Origin: Cyprinodon diabolis
Taxonomy: Eukaryota; Chordata; Actinopteri; Cyprinodontiformes; Cyprinodontidae
Reading direction: 5' to 3'
NCBI GenBank assembly: GCA_030533445.1
Contig: CM060064.1
Location: forward strand, 19,234,126-19,298,125
Length of the DNA: 64,000 nt
The notes below the pieces were generated by a model, which ran no database searches, had not been told where the DNA came from, and was given only the letters and a program-made list of their open reading frames with translations. A program made the position numbers and the translations under genes. This document shows, piece by piece, positions 36,801-45,267 of this stretch; positions within the stretch are counted from its first letter, which is position 1, and each line of letters opens with the position of its first letter.

Positions 36801-38369
36801 TCAGTCTGGGTGTATAGGAGGGGGCTGGAGACACCTGCTTGGGCCTTTGTGGCTCCTGCAATCCTGGCTAGGCCAGCAGGTCCTCGAGTCCTGGCTCCTG
36901 GCTGACCCTGTGCCTTATGCTGGAAAAGAGTGGGCCAGTTAGGGGACTGCCCCCAGCCACTAACCCAAAAATTGTAATCGAGATAGAAATATTGTTTGTT
37001 TTATATAATTTTTTTCTTGCAGTAATAATGAAATTAATGACATGTTTGTAATTTTGAGCCATATCACATTGCATAAGACCCCTAACATGTTCATTTCCGA
37101 TGTTTTTTGTTGGGTAGTGTTCTCGGAAGTGTGGCCATGGTCTAAAGAAGAGGAGTGTATTTTGTACCAGCAGTAACCCAGGTGCTAAAAGTCAAACACT
37201 GCCTGACAGCGAGTGTGCAGACCTGCAGAAACCTGCCACTCAAGAATCCTGCTTCATCAAACGCTGTCTGAAACAACGTAAAATCCAGTGGTTTGTCTCT
37301 ACATGGCAGGAGGTAATGCAATAGCACATATGAAGAATAGTGGTAAATTTGTTACATGCTAAATATTGCTGTATTTGTGAACAAGCTTTATTACTTTTTG
37401 TGCTAATATGATCTGTTTTTTTTTTCCTTTCTATAATTTGGTGTGAACATTCAGTGTTCAGCAACATGTGGTCGGGGTTATCAGGCACGCTTTATCAAGT
37501 GTGCTGAAAAGGTGTGTTTCTCTTTAGTATTTAGCAAAGTTTGCAGTGGCTGTATGTCCCTTAATTTGCTAGGAAGATAATTGAATCAGTATAGTCTTAT
37601 TTATGTACCACTTCTCAAATCACAGGATGCTGCAGGGAAATACAGAGAGCTCACGGACAGAAAGTGCTACCATGTCCCCAAACCTAAAGTGGAACTCCAG
37701 AGGCCATGCTTATTGGCTGATTGTCCTACCCGTACTACTCCTCCTGTGCACCAATGGAGAACCCCTCATCACCTGGATCCACCTCGGCCCCTCCCTCAAG
37801 GTCCACCGTCACCAGAGTGGAACTCATCTCCTTGGTCTCAGGTAGGATCACAAAACGATTAGAGAGACAGTGATTGGTGATTTTTGGTAAAAAGCGTTGA
37901 TGTACTGTATAGATTTTAGTGCAAAAGTAGAAGTGATTAGATGGTACTTTACGTTTGTAAAGTGTTGCAACTGTTGATTCATGGTGTTCATGGGAGGTAC
38001 TGCTTTTCTTTCAGTGTTCAGTAACATGTGGAGGGGGAGTGCAGGCCAGGACAGTGCAGTGCCAGATCATGGGAAAACCTTCTACCAGCTGTGTCCTTCA
38101 TCTTCGACCATCGTCATCTCAGGCCTGCAACACAAACTTCTGTCCACAGCCAGAGAAGAAAGGTACTGAACCTCTCTTTTTCAGATTTCTTCTCAAATGT
38201 TTCAACAACAAAGTTTCAACAATGAATCTGTCTTCATATTTGTTTTTCCTCAGATCTGGCTTGCAGGGATTACTTCAGCTGGTGTTATCTGGTTCCCCAA
38301 CATGGAGTCTGCAACCACAAGTTCTACGGCAAGCAATGCTGCCACTCTTGTTCAAATTCAAACCTATAA
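1571..38369 (+). CDS. adamts16: ADAMTS-family metalloprotease, C-terminal half (ADAMTS16 by synteny), 14 exons
   Basis: Secreted extracellular-matrix metalloprotease; only the ancillary half is here, and the signal peptide, prodomain and catalytic domain lie upstream. Exons: 1571-1666, 3243-3391, 6148-6320, 6425-6555, 6932-7055, 7906-8150, 8220-8361, 9567-9693, 35953-36157, 37118-37312, 37455-37511, 37626-37841, 38015-38162, 38254-38369 (TAA). All junctions are GT-AG and phases close, giving 707 codons plus stop. Order: end of the disintegrin/cysteine-rich region ([14 protein letters not shown]), TSR1 ([17 protein letters not shown], with W-mannosylation and CxxSCxxG O-fucosylation patterns), cysteine-rich module ([23 protein letters not shown]), spacer (exons 6-7), TSR2-TSR6 ([40 protein letters not shown]) and a terminal PLAC domain (YGKQCCHSC). 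Six TSRs plus PLAC fit the ADAMTS16/18 pair. The name ADAMTS16 is inferred from ICE1 next door. The 26.3 kb intron between TSR2 and TSR3 is filled with transposons. Confidence 0.9.
1667..3242 (+). other. adamts16 intron
   Basis: The donor GTGATC follows 1666 and the acceptor is CTCAG at 3242. The intron contains a G12 run (2135-2146) and, near 2985-3035, a short decayed repeat tail (CATTGTGGGACAGTAAAGGG) resembling the 3' ends of the SINE copies listed below. Nothing else is recognised. Confidence 0.6.
3392..6147 (+). other. adamts16 intron
   Basis: This intron sits inside TSR1 and splits an Arg codon. It holds one SINE (about 4905-5122); the rest shows no gene or recognisable element. Confidence 0.6.
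4905..5122 (+). repeat. tRNA-derived SINE, copy 1
   Basis: A tRNA-like head has an A-box-like TGGCATAGAGGGTTAGAGC and a B box GTTCGATCC. It is followed by a conserved body (CCTGAGCAAGACACTTAACC, GGGATGGGTTAAATGCAGAG) and the tail TGTGGGACAATAAAGGGATT. Copies of the same family are at 12484-12650 and 56886-57107. Confidence 0.75.
6837..6896. repeat. (TA)30 microsatellite
   Basis: Sixty bases of uninterrupted TA lie in the adamts16 intron, ending 35 bp before the acceptor of the exon at 6932. Any long ORF across it is a repeat artefact. Confidence 0.95.
7056..7905 (+). other. adamts16 intron before the spacer exon
   Basis: The donor GTAGGT follows 7055 and the acceptor is ATTAG at 7905. No gene, RNA or mobile element is recognised. 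Confidence 0.6.
8362..9566 (+). other. adamts16 intron within TSR2
   Basis: Apart from the hairpin at 8489-8526 no element is recognised. Confidence 0.6.
8489..8526. repeat. Perfect 16-bp inverted repeat with 6-nt loop
   Basis: CTAGCCTGACCAACCT (8489-8504) is followed by GTAATA and then its exact reverse complement (8511-8526). It lies in the intron between the exons ending at 8361 and starting at 9567. It would form a strong hairpin in DNA or pre-mRNA. Function unknown. Confidence 0.9.
9859..10335. repeat. GCTCC/GCTGCT-rich repeat-like segment
   Basis: Clusters of GATGCTCCTGAAGC and GCTGCTCCTGCTGCTCC-type words occur at both ends of the segment, partly in inverted orientation. This suggests a decayed DNA-transposon derivative with subterminal repeats. 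No clear terminal inverted repeat or target duplication was found. Confidence 0.3.
10540..11580 (+). repeat. Decayed teleost interspersed repeat
   Basis: The phrases TCTGTTTATTTATACAGTGCC, AGGAAAGTTTTAAGCCTGGT and ATTACAATAGTCCAGTCTTG are, from memory, words of a very common teleost repeat. Its start (TTTATTTATATGGCGCCAA) appears again at 60385. Class and exact ends are not determined. Confidence 0.45.
12484..12650 (+). repeat. tRNA-derived SINE, copy 2 (truncated)
   Basis: It shares the body of the 4905 copy (CCTGAGCAAGAC, CCCCGGGCGCC, GGGATGGGTTAAATGCAGAG). The head is degraded and the tail after the body is unrelated, so this is a partial older copy. Confidence 0.65.
12757..13067 (+). repeat. 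second SINE family
   Basis: The head contains a B-box-like GTTCAAGCTCC. The body has TCCTTGGGCAAGACACTTCA and the 3' part has TGTAAAGCGCTTTGG followed by AAAGCGCCATATAAGTACAG. This unit differs from the SINE 100 bp upstream except for the shared GGGCAAGACACTT-type core. Family name not assigned. Confidence 0.6.
18072..18596 (-). mobile_element. hAT deletion derivative A (525 bp)
   Basis: Ends TAGGGCTGGGCGATA and TAGGGCAGGGCGATA (reverse complement on the right) are inverted repeats. The 8-bp target duplication GTTATTAT is exact at 18064-18071 and 18597-18604. Only the N-terminal piece of a transposase remains (18461 downwards). The short 8-bp duplication and TAGGG ends are typical of hAT. 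Confidence 0.9.
18200..18461 (-). pseudogene. hAT transposase N-terminus with half a BED zinc finger
   Basis: The frame encodes [20 protein letters not shown] then CKMC, the first half of a BED finger (aromatic WxxF signature plus CxxC). It stops matching at DNTTN, before the HxxxH half, where poly-A-derived residues begin. The catalytic domain is absent. Not a host ZBED gene, because it sits inside a 525-bp hAT with its own target duplication. Confidence 0.7.
18780..19075 (-). repeat. Non-LTR retrotransposon fragment (RT C-terminal region)
   Basis: The minus strand encodes [20 protein letters not shown] and CPTGRRPGG, then a frame-broken continuation ([19 protein letters not shown]). This is the characteristic C-terminal region of a fish LINE. 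The fragment has frameshifts and no intact domain. Confidence 0.65.
19311..19420 (+). repeat. Fragment resembling a hAT end
   Basis: CAGGGGTCAGCTACCAAAAC followed by TCAAAGAGCCATATTGGACC resembles the common hAT end CAGGGGTCGGCAACC. No matching right end was found, so this looks like a truncated copy. Confidence 0.4.
20170..20928 (+). repeat. LINE fragment, 5' segment of a disrupted copy
   Basis: Broken frames encode [35 protein letters not shown] and [22 protein letters not shown] words from the C-terminal half of a fish non-LTR reverse transcriptase. The LINE continues beyond two Tc1 insertions, and its 3' tail is at 28815-28900. It is the outermost and oldest layer of the nest. Confidence 0.7.
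20929..22469 (+). mobile_element. Tc1-like element A (decayed, 1541 bp)
   Basis: Inverted ends CACTACTCAAAAAAATTAAA and (reverse complement, right) CACTGCTCAAAAAAAATTAA are flanked on both sides by TA, the Tc1/mariner target site. The transposase inside is broken by frameshifts and stops. It interrupts the LINE. Confidence 0.88.
21226..22163 (+). pseudogene. Tc1-like transposase remnant (element A)
   Basis: A helix-turn-helix piece ([20 protein letters not shown]) opens the gene and the terminal piece has [13 protein letters not shown], which holds the third catalytic acid. The middle ([20 protein letters not shown]) lies in another frame. At least two frameshifts separate the parts, so it is not functional. 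Confidence 0.8.
23579..24283 (+). repeat. 5' LTR (705 bp)
   Basis: From 23592 it aligns to the 3' LTR over 692 bp with three substitutions and one 1-bp indel by eye. A TATA-like TATTTAAG is at 23689-23696 and a polyadenylation signal AATAAA at 24198-24203. From these, U3 is inferred as about 23579-23719 and R as starting near 23720. Confidence 0.93.
23689..23730 (+). promoter_or_regulatory. LTR core promoter and predicted RNA 5' end
   Basis: TATTTAAG at 23689-23696 precedes GCCGCAGTGTT at 23720-23730 by a distance normal for TATA to start site. The complementarity of the second segment to the primer-binding site fixes the predicted start at 23720. The same pair occurs in the 3' LTR at 28004 and 28035. 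Confidence 0.6.
24278..24765 (+). pseudogene. gag remnant of the gypsy element
   Basis: An N-terminal coiled-coil-like piece ([20 protein letters not shown]) stops at 24559. A separate frame carries a CCHC zinc knuckle ([14 protein letters not shown], 24684-24725) and ends at 24764. Only about 40 codons separate the two, whereas related gag proteins have a capsid domain of a few hundred residues there. A deletion is inferred. Pol follows in the -1 frame relative to the knuckle. Confidence 0.75.
24285..24295 (+). promoter_or_regulatory. Putative self-priming primer-binding site
   Basis: AACACTGCGGC lies one base inside the 5' LTR end. It is the exact 11-nt reverse complement of GCCGCAGTGTT at 23720-23730 in the LTR. 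That LTR segment starts 31 bp after the TATA-like box, where the transcript should begin. This is the arrangement of Tf1/sushi elements, in which the RNA 5' end folds back to prime reverse transcription. I see no usual tRNA-type site. Confidence 0.72.
24773..26707 (+). pseudogene. pol part 1: protease, reverse transcriptase, RNase H
   Basis: Retropepsin motif DSG (24866-24874), reverse transcriptase with [11 protein letters not shown] and the catalytic YIDD (25817-25828), then RNase H ([40 protein letters not shown]). The frame is open for about 640 codons, unusually good for a dead element. It drifts out of frame at about 26600, just after RPGSMNVK, by an apparent one-base loss. Integrase continues in the neighbouring frame. 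Confidence 0.88.
26590..28068 (+). pseudogene. pol part 2: integrase, running into the 3' LTR
   Basis: Zinc-binding HHCC region ([15 protein letters not shown]), catalytic core with DFVTG, SDRGPQF and [10 protein letters not shown] (DDE), then the [13 protein letters not shown] fold of the integrase C-terminus. The frame continues through [11 protein letters not shown] and then about 50 codons of LTR sequence, stopping at 28066-28068. Related elements usually have a chromodomain at that point, so the domain and polypurine tract appear deleted. Confidence 0.88.
27908..28598 (+). repeat. 3' LTR (691 bp, first ~13 bp missing)
   Basis: It matches the 5' LTR from AGAAGTAC onward to the shared end CATGACA. 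The first 13 bases of the 5' LTR (TGTTGGGAGCTGT) have no counterpart; pol sequence abuts instead. AATAAA is at 28513-28518 and the TATA-like TATTTAAG at 28004-28011. Confidence 0.92.
28815..28900 (+). repeat. 3' tail of the same LINE
   Basis: AACACCAAGTCAAATTCCTT followed by GCAATAAACTTGATTTTGAT is, from memory, the typical 3' UTR end of a common fish LINE. Its position right after the second Tc1 shows that one LINE was split by both Tc1 insertions. The AT-rich piece 22470-22571 is the part between them. Confidence 0.6.
30925..31017 (-). repeat. hAT-like end fragment
   Basis: Read on the minus strand, TAGGGCTGAAACAATTAATC followed by alternating TTAAT/ATTAATC words resembles the common TAGGGCTGCAACTAA-type hAT ends of fish. 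The second end is not found. Confidence 0.4.
32767..34014 (-). mobile_element. Tc1-like element C, apparently intact (1248 bp)
   Basis: Perfect 29-bp terminal inverted repeats (32767-32795 and 33986-34014, beginning CACTATATTGCCAAAAGTAT) are flanked by TA on both sides. Between them is one uninterrupted transposase frame on the minus strand. This is the only DNA transposon in the window with both ends and coding frame intact. Confidence 0.95.
32849..33880 (-). CDS. Tc1-like transposase, intact (343 aa)
   Basis: The protein would cut and paste the element into TA sites in the nucleus. The start chosen is [10 protein letters not shown] at 33880, giving 343 residues, the usual Tc1 length; the frame is open upstream to 33994 but that runs into the terminal repeat. 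Helix-turn-helix regions lie at residues ~5-45 and ~65-110, joined by an AT-hook-like GRPRK (59-63). The catalytic triad is visible: D154 (WSDESRF), D245 (QHDCAPVH), E280 ([11 protein letters not shown]), with 34 residues between the last two (DD34E). It ends with the family-typical AKGGPTSY. No stop or frameshift is present. Confidence 0.93.
   Translation of the reverse strand: MGRSQELSEFQRGTVIGCHLCNKSSREISSLLNIPQSTVSCIIRKWKCLGTTATQPRSGRPRKLTERGQRMLKRIVRRGRQLSAESITTDLQTSCGLQISSRTVRRELHGMGFHGRAAASKPYITKCNAKRRMRWCKARRHWTLEQWRRVLWSDESRFSIWQSDGRVWVWRLPGERYLSDCIVPSVKFGGGGIMVWGCFSGAGLGPLVPVKGTLNASAYQDILDNSMLPTLWEQFGAGPFLFQHDCAPVHKARSIKTWMTESGVDELDWPAQSPDLNPIEHLWDELERRLRARPSRPTSVCDLTNALLEEWSKIPINTLLNLVDSLPRRVEAVLAAKGGPTSY
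36158..37117 (+). other. adamts16 intron between TSR3 and TSR4 exons
   Basis: A GC-rich patch at about 36760-36960 stands out from AT-rich surroundings (GGGGGCTGGAGACACCTGC and TCCTGGCT repeats), but no element was identified. Confidence 0.5.
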
Positions 38370-41300
38370 CCCTTCTAAGTGACTGCTGGTGGTTCATATG
38401 TAGCTAGATAGCCAAGAGACTATATTAATGCTCATGCTCAAAAAAGAAAAAAAAAAATTTTTTTCTTATAAGCATGTGGCAAGCACTGAAAGAAAATTCA
38501 ATGTGCAAGAGATTTGAAGTGGCTTGCGTTGTTTCTTTGATGCCGGGCATCTGAATGGTCTGATTCTGACAGAAAGGGATGCAGTGGAATGCAAATCTGA
38601 CGAGAATTCCAGGAAGGAAATTATGAGATGCAAGTTAACAGGAAAGATTACTTCTACATAGAAGACCAAACATCTGCTGCACAAAAAGTGGATAAGTGAT
38701 CCAAGGTATCAACAAGTGTTATCTTCTTTTTCTTTATTGGTGTAGAAATGATAATGACAAAGAAAGGGATGTCTTTAATAATTTAATGACGACTAAAAAC
38801 CCACCATAAAAATAAGATCAAACCTGAAAGTTTTAACTTCTAGAGATGAATGCCTTTGAAAAACAAAACATCATACATGAGAAAGCTACTTTGAGACAGA
38901 GCATATCTGTGTGAACCGACTTTCAAACTTTATGGTGCTACAATTTGTCTTTGATTTCACTGAAACGATGTGATATCCGTAAGATTCAGGAAAGATTTGT
39001 TACCTGTGTACAGTATTGTTTATTTTATTTATTTGCCTTACAATACAGAATTGCTGGAAGATTATTATTAAGCTTTTTATTTCGACCCTTTAAAAGTACC
39101 TGAAGTACAGTACCTTATGTTTTTTACTTACTGACAAAGAAACAGCATTTAGCATTATGTTATTTTCCTTATTTTAACATAAACAATTAGTAAGTAGAAA
39201 TCTGCAGTGGTGTTTATGAGCATATTATTTAACTGACCTGCAATGTTTGGTTGATAGCCATGTCTTAAATATGGCACAGCAATGCATTTCTATTGCCTGT
39301 GGTCTAAAAGCAATGACAGGTGGTGGTTAATGATCCGACTGTATGGCCTTCAACATTTTACACAATTACATTAACAAATGCGTGCCATGACATGAGACTA
39401 GATGTTATCCCATTTAGTTCAATGTGGGACCGAATTTAAACTTTATAACTCTTAACTGTAGATGCAATGGGGGTAAAAGCACAGGAGAAAAACATGATTG
39501 CTCCAATTACACTTCTCTGGCTTGTGTTTTTAACACAACAAGGTGCTGTTATCCTGGCCTTCTGCTGGGTTTGCCTTTCAGTATGATTTTAATAATCTTG
39601 TTATAGGTATAACTTGTTTTTATCTTCATCTAGGGGCTAGACTGTTGTTTTGTATGTCATAGTTTAATACTCAGCTTTTTACCAGTTGGATTCTATTGTT
39701 GTATGTCAAGTTTGTAAAATTAAATATGTTCTTACTCTAATTCTTGTTTCGTTTTTTACACCTTCATTTTTTCCTAAAGCTTTTAATGGACTCTATTTTT
39801 TTTGTTACTAAAAATGCAGACAAGGTTTCCTGCCTTCCTCCAAAATGTGGGCATTCATTACTTATATTGAGTGGAGATGGAGTCCTGCCGTGTGTGAGAA
39901 AGGGACCAGGATGTATTTATTTTAAAACAAAAACAAATATGAAAATAAACTCCCTTCAGCATCGGATACAAGAAAAAAGCAGCAGAGTCATTGACATTTC
40001 CAGTGATAAACAGTCTTTGTTTATTTATAAGTGTAGAATTTCACCATAACTCAGAGATTTCCAATTCCCATGTCTAGCATTTTCTATAATAATATAGTAA
40101 TTAACTATATGAGTCTTCTCAAAGCTAACTAGTTGTACAAAGAAGAGCAACAGCGGAGGAACATCAGTGGGCTTGTTAAAGGACGCTAACCGTCTGAAAC
40201 AGACAGTTTCCAATCCATCCCAAACTGTTTTCAGGTGGTTTTAGATCTGGAGAGATAAAACAAAAACAAAAAACATTGAAGTTGAAAAGTAATTTCTTCA
40301 GTAGCCTGGAGTTTCAAACTAGAGCATTGTCTTGATGAAAGACTTTTTCATCCCATACAAACCCTTCAGCCAAAATAATATCCTCTGCAGGGATGGTACT
40401 ACACAATCCCAGGATCTTGGAGATGTACCTGGGCAAAGTTTTAGTTAAATAAGAGTGGCACTACTTTTACTTTCATGTAAAAGTAGAAGGTAATCATCCA
40501 AGAAATTACTCTAATACAGGGGTCTTAAACTGGTTCCAGAAAGGCCAGTGCTTATCCAAAACCTATGAGTAACATGTGCATAGGTTCTTGTCAAGTTACG
40601 CATAAGTTATCTCAAACATGTTTCTGACTTAAACTACTGTATAATGGCGTAAGAATAAAATGCTACCTGACAGTAGGGAAAAAATAGCTCTAATGCAAAT
40701 TTGACCATAGATTGGCACAGTTCATAACTCTCCAGCCTCCATTCCCCACTAAGGAAGGAAGCTCCAAGATCATAAATCCAACCTCCTCCATTATGCTGCT
40801 TCAAAACTAGTGATGAAAGGCCTGTTTGAGTTTAAAGGAAGTTTTCAATCATTTTTTTGATGATCTTGCTTTTCTGTCATTTGAAGTAAACCTGGATATA
40901 TTACATCGGCAAAATTATAGAGGTACATTAAAGATGTTCAGTAGGGTTAATTTATTTAGCTTTGTATGCTAGATAAAGTACATTTGTTGCTTTAGGTCGA
41001 AGCTGACACTGTACGGCAGTTTTTGTATCTATGTAAAATAACAAATTAGGAATTACCCACACTATGTAAGACTAAAAAATCTTTGCTATAAGTTAGCTGA
41101 CAAAATCCTCTCGTATAAGATTTTGATTTGTGTTATTGCTTTGTTTTAAGTGTATTGATGGGACTGATACAGGTCAAGAAATTCCTAAAACAAAGACTCT
41201 GCTCTCAAAAAGCCAGGGAAGCCCAGATTCTAAGACGTTTTTAATAGTTTAATTTGCAGACCTTAAAGCCAGGACTTGAACAGTAACGCCAATGTGGTTT

Positions 41301-43346
41301 TAGGAATTTCAACGCTTATGACATATTATGCCTGGAGTGAACCCTGCTCCTAAGTCATTTAGGTTGTTAACAGAGAGACACAGATGGTTAGTACAAAATA
41401 ACCTTTGTCATCAGCCTGGGGACACAGTCATAATACCTTCAGATGGAGAGCAAGGGAGGAAGAAGAGAAGTGCGAGAGAAAAAAAGAACGTGGAAAGTAA
41501 TAGAGGAAAGGGCAGTTGGTGGTGTCATATGAAGATATATAAGCCAGCAGGAGATAACCTACACACTAAAACATGCATTTTCATCTGTATCAACACCCTC
41601 TCTTACTCACAGGAAGTGTTTTAGTCTGTTTCTGCAAAGTTTTTAATTGTGAAAAATAAAGGTTTTATTTAATCTTTAGTAAAAGACACATGGACTTAGA
41701 CAAACTTTATTGTAATTTTGTATGCATACAAAATAAAATTCAGTTTCATACAGCTTGCAATAGTGAAAAGGTGAAAAGAACATTAGCATTTATAAAGTAC
41801 AGTGATCAGAATGTAAACTTTGTAGGAGAAAAGAAACCGGTTTAATCTATAATAGTAAAAAAAGGGCAATATGAAAAGGTTAAGTGCAGTGCAAAATAAA
41901 TATGGTACAAAATGCACCATATTTATTAAAAAAGAAGTTTAAAAGTTCAGCACTTTGGTAGTGCAAAATAATGGGGTGCACACTTCAGAATCAGATATTA
42001 TCTATATTAATAAGGAGCTCATTATCCTCTATCCTGTGATCAAAAAGTACTTGAGACTACTCTAAACTCTACTTTAAACCCAAGGAAAAGATAACATTTC
42101 TGGATATGACTTTAAAAAAAGGCCTGTTTTTAAAATTAGCTTCTTACAACATGGATTTAACATTGAAACATCTAACTGATGCAAAAATTAAAAAAAAACA
42201 TCTTTGAGGATAACTGTCTTCGTAAAAGCTATCACACCAGACACTGCATACCTGGTGTGTTAAATGATTGGAAAACAATCATATCCTTGAGTTACCACCT
42301 GGGCAGCCACTCCTTGGCAAGTTAAAATGAAATGAATCCAAGATGATTCTCTACAGAGCACCATTAGTTTTGAGCTTTTAATTTAACTTGAGTTTTCTAG
42401 TCCGCTATGAGAAAAGACAATTTTCACTCATCCTTACATTTTCGCTACAAATAATAATATTATACGAGAAGTTTAGGAAAGCCACATACTCTACTCCCAA
42501 ATATTTGTAGTTTTGCTTTTCTTATTAAGAAACCGCCATCAAAGAAGTAAGACATAAGAAGGCCAAAGCATTTCTGTTTTCAAAAAGATCGTTATCAGAC
42601 AAAGGCTTCCTGTAGGTAACAAAGTTAGTAGATATCAATCATGCCATATTTAAAATGTTACCTTACTCATGTCAGGTAACAACAGATTATCTATGAAAGA
42701 CAGGCAGGAAGCTTACACAGCACTCACCTTTCTACTTAAAAGAAGCTAGACTATCTCTAACAGCATCTGTTTGGAGAGAGAGGTGGCTCTTTAGCCTTCG
42801 GGCTATACTCAGAAGGTTCATCTGAAGTTACAGGCCTATTATCATTCCACCAGGATGCACCTACAGCGAGCCTGACAATCTTTCCACTCCTTCAGAGTTA
42901 GACATAAAAAGCTACAGCTCACCACTTACATCCTATATGATTGTGTGAAGTATTGGAAAGTCTTAGTCTTGAGGGCATACCTGGATAAAAAGTAACAACT
43001 TTCCTTTTTGTCATAGCTAGTCATACTTATCTGCAAAAGCATAGAATATGTAATGTCATACCTGTGCAGGGATCGTGTAGTATCAATACAAAAATGTACC
43101 TCCCCATATAGCATTGTTGAAAAGACATGAGTCATGTTCATATTGGGATGCATTTCTTGTTCCAGACAAACATGTTAAAGACTCCGACCAGCTGTGTTTA
43201 TCAAGCTAAGCAACTGTCTTAAATTAAAACGTTTTTTAATGAGATGCTAACAACATACCTGGGGCAATGATTAATCGATGCAGCCTTTTCTTTGGATGCT
43301 CTGGACAACAAATACATTCTATAGGCTTCTTTGGTTTTTGTACCAT

Positions 43347-43959
43347 CTTAAATGTATTGTGGAGGATTTTCACAATTTTTTTTAAAGACCTGACCTCTCT
43401 ACATAGAGAATAAAATGCACATGCGCAACGCTGTACCTGTTCCCGAGAGGGAATGCGTATTAAACGCATACGAGAGCATACATAAGCTCTTTCTCCTTGT
43501 GCACGCTCTGTTTAAAAGTTGCTGTTTGCATCGCTCATACCAGCTTACTGTGTCCGAACATCCGCCCTAACCCCTAAATCCCTCAATTACTATATAGAGT
43601 GGGGACTATATAGTGGACTTTATACCAAACTCAGTTAACTGATCGTTCGGACAGATGATCACTGCTTTTTGCTCCGTTGGTCAGGTAACTGGCCTCCACC
43701 GTGCGGTGCCTGCGCCATCTTTGTTATTGGTCGCCGCTATTGGTCTGGACAGCCTATGGCAACAGCATGCCGCTGTGACAGCAAAGCCCATAATGCATTG
43801 TGAGGAATGCTCCCAGCGCAAAGCATTCCATTTCTTAAGCCTTTCTTTTCTTCTCATACACTTGCTAGACACTTATCTAGGACCTAAGAAATCTAAGAAA
43901 TAGGACCACTTATTTAGATGATCCACCAAGAAATAAAAGATCTCCTCTATACCTCTAAG
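43347..43959 (+). mobile_element. MITE family M, copy 1 (613 bp)
   Basis: Inverted ends CTTAAATGTATTGTGGAGGA and (right, reverse complement) CTTAGAGGTATAGAGGAGAT bound the copy. Internal blocks match the 62136-63322 copy, for example CCCTAAATCCCTCA, ATATAGTGGACTT, GCCTTTCTTTTCTTCTCATA and GGAAATAAAAGATC-like words. No certain target duplication was found. Confidence 0.7.
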
Positions 43960-44622
43960 GCATCCCCATCTGTTCCAACCAAATGGAGCCTTTACATTAA
44001 AAACATTAAAAAACAAATCTGGACAGTTTGCTATTGCAGCATAAATGTCTGAATCAAATACTCTTGGAAATGTTTATACCTTTTTTAAAACCAAAAAAGG
44101 CCAATATTATATACATTTTAATGACTTTTGGAAACAATTTGAAACAAATTCTTAAAGTTGTTTTGTCACTGGAAATTACCATCAGACTCATTTACACATC
44201 TGCACTGAAAGTTTTATTATTTCATTATAACAGCATACAATAATAGATCCAATGTGTTTAGAAAAAGAGAGGCAGAAGGCCAGCGAAGAGTATAAGAGAT
44301 ACAATATCACCCTCTATTGGCAATGCAAACACATTTCAAATAGAAAAAGCACTTTTAAGAGGAAGTCTAAAGGCTGCTGCAGTGTCATAAAAACAGCCTT
44401 GTTTGGAAATGACGGTGTATGTTAACAAGTATGTTCAAGATCAGAAGGGACTGTGTGCATATTTTGATGCCGTCATAAAAATGTATATATAAATGTCTAT
44501 GACCTGGTAAAGGTTGCTGAGATAATAGTGTGTATCTGTGATTTCATTAAGTATGTGCTGCATTGGTTTTTTTAAAGACTTTTTGTACGTTCTAATGCAT
44601 ATAAGAAGCCTCAAAATGTTTG

Positions 44623-44694
44623 TTCCCTGACCGGGAATCGAACCCGGGCCGCGGCGGTGAGAGCGCCGAATCCTAACCACTAGACCACCAGGGA
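44623..44694 (-). tRNA. tRNA-Glu (anticodon CTC)
   Basis: A 72-nt sequence on the minus strand folds as a complete cloverleaf: the acceptor pairs TCCCTGG with TCAGGGA, the anticodon loop is CTCTCAC (anticodon CTC at 44659-44661), and the TPsiC arm contains GGTTCGATTCC. It closely matches the vertebrate tRNA-Glu-CTC sequence as I recall it. A TTTT polymerase III terminator follows at 44616-44613. It stands alone between adamts16 and ice1, opposite in strand to both. Intact A and B boxes and the terminator argue for a functional gene rather than a SINE fragment. Confidence 0.95.
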
Positions 44695-45267
44695 CGTCTT
44701 GCATCCCACATAACTGTCAGTCAATTTTGAAGTAAGGACGTAAGAAGTTGAAGTAAGAAGGAAACACTTTTTTCTATACATTCGATGAATAATGTTTTAC
44801 TTCTTATATCACTTTGTAAGTTACAACCGTACTAATTCTAAATGAAACCGGAATTATTGTGTATAATGTTGGTACTATAACAGGGAAAGTGTGCACTGTA
44901 GAGCATTTCGGCACAACACATTCCCTGATTTTATTTATGATAGCATAATACAAATTTCAAGCTCCAAGTAAAACAAAAAATACAACAAATCTTTGAGCTT
45001 ATTTAGGATTTATTTTTTATGCATTAAACGTCAAACATTACGAAGATTCCTCAACCTGAGGAGAGGGAAATACAATTTTTTACAGGCATTTGACGAGGCT
45101 TCCCAACCTCACCGGGTCCAGAGTTGGGTCCTTGATTAACGTGGGACACACGAAAACGTGAAGTTGTTTTGGTAACGCTTGGAATGTGTAATACCGAGCT
45201 TTGAATCTTTGTTTTAGGTTCTAATTTTTAGGTATAGTGGGGTTCTTTGGGAATTAATATTCCTGCC

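Larger units (their letters stand above)
38370..45267. other. adamts16-ice1 intergenic region
   Basis: The first 1-1.5 kb probably includes the adamts16 3' UTR; AATAAA near 39942 and ATTAAA near 39719 are candidate polyadenylation signals. The region also holds a MITE (43347-43959) and the tRNA-Glu gene (44623-44694). The ice1 5' UTR and promoter must lie just before 45268. The remainder (about 40000-43300) shows nothing recognisable. Confidence 0.6.

Noticed and set aside
1571..38369. Naming the protease ADAMTS18 instead of ADAMTS16
   Set aside because: The two paralogs have the same C-terminal layout and I cannot separate them from sequence alone. The adjacent ICE1 gene favours ADAMTS16.
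45149..45160. CACGAAAACGTG palindrome upstream of the ice1 start as a regulatory site
   Set aside because: It is only two short half-sites with an AAAA spacer and no second copy, which is too weak to call.
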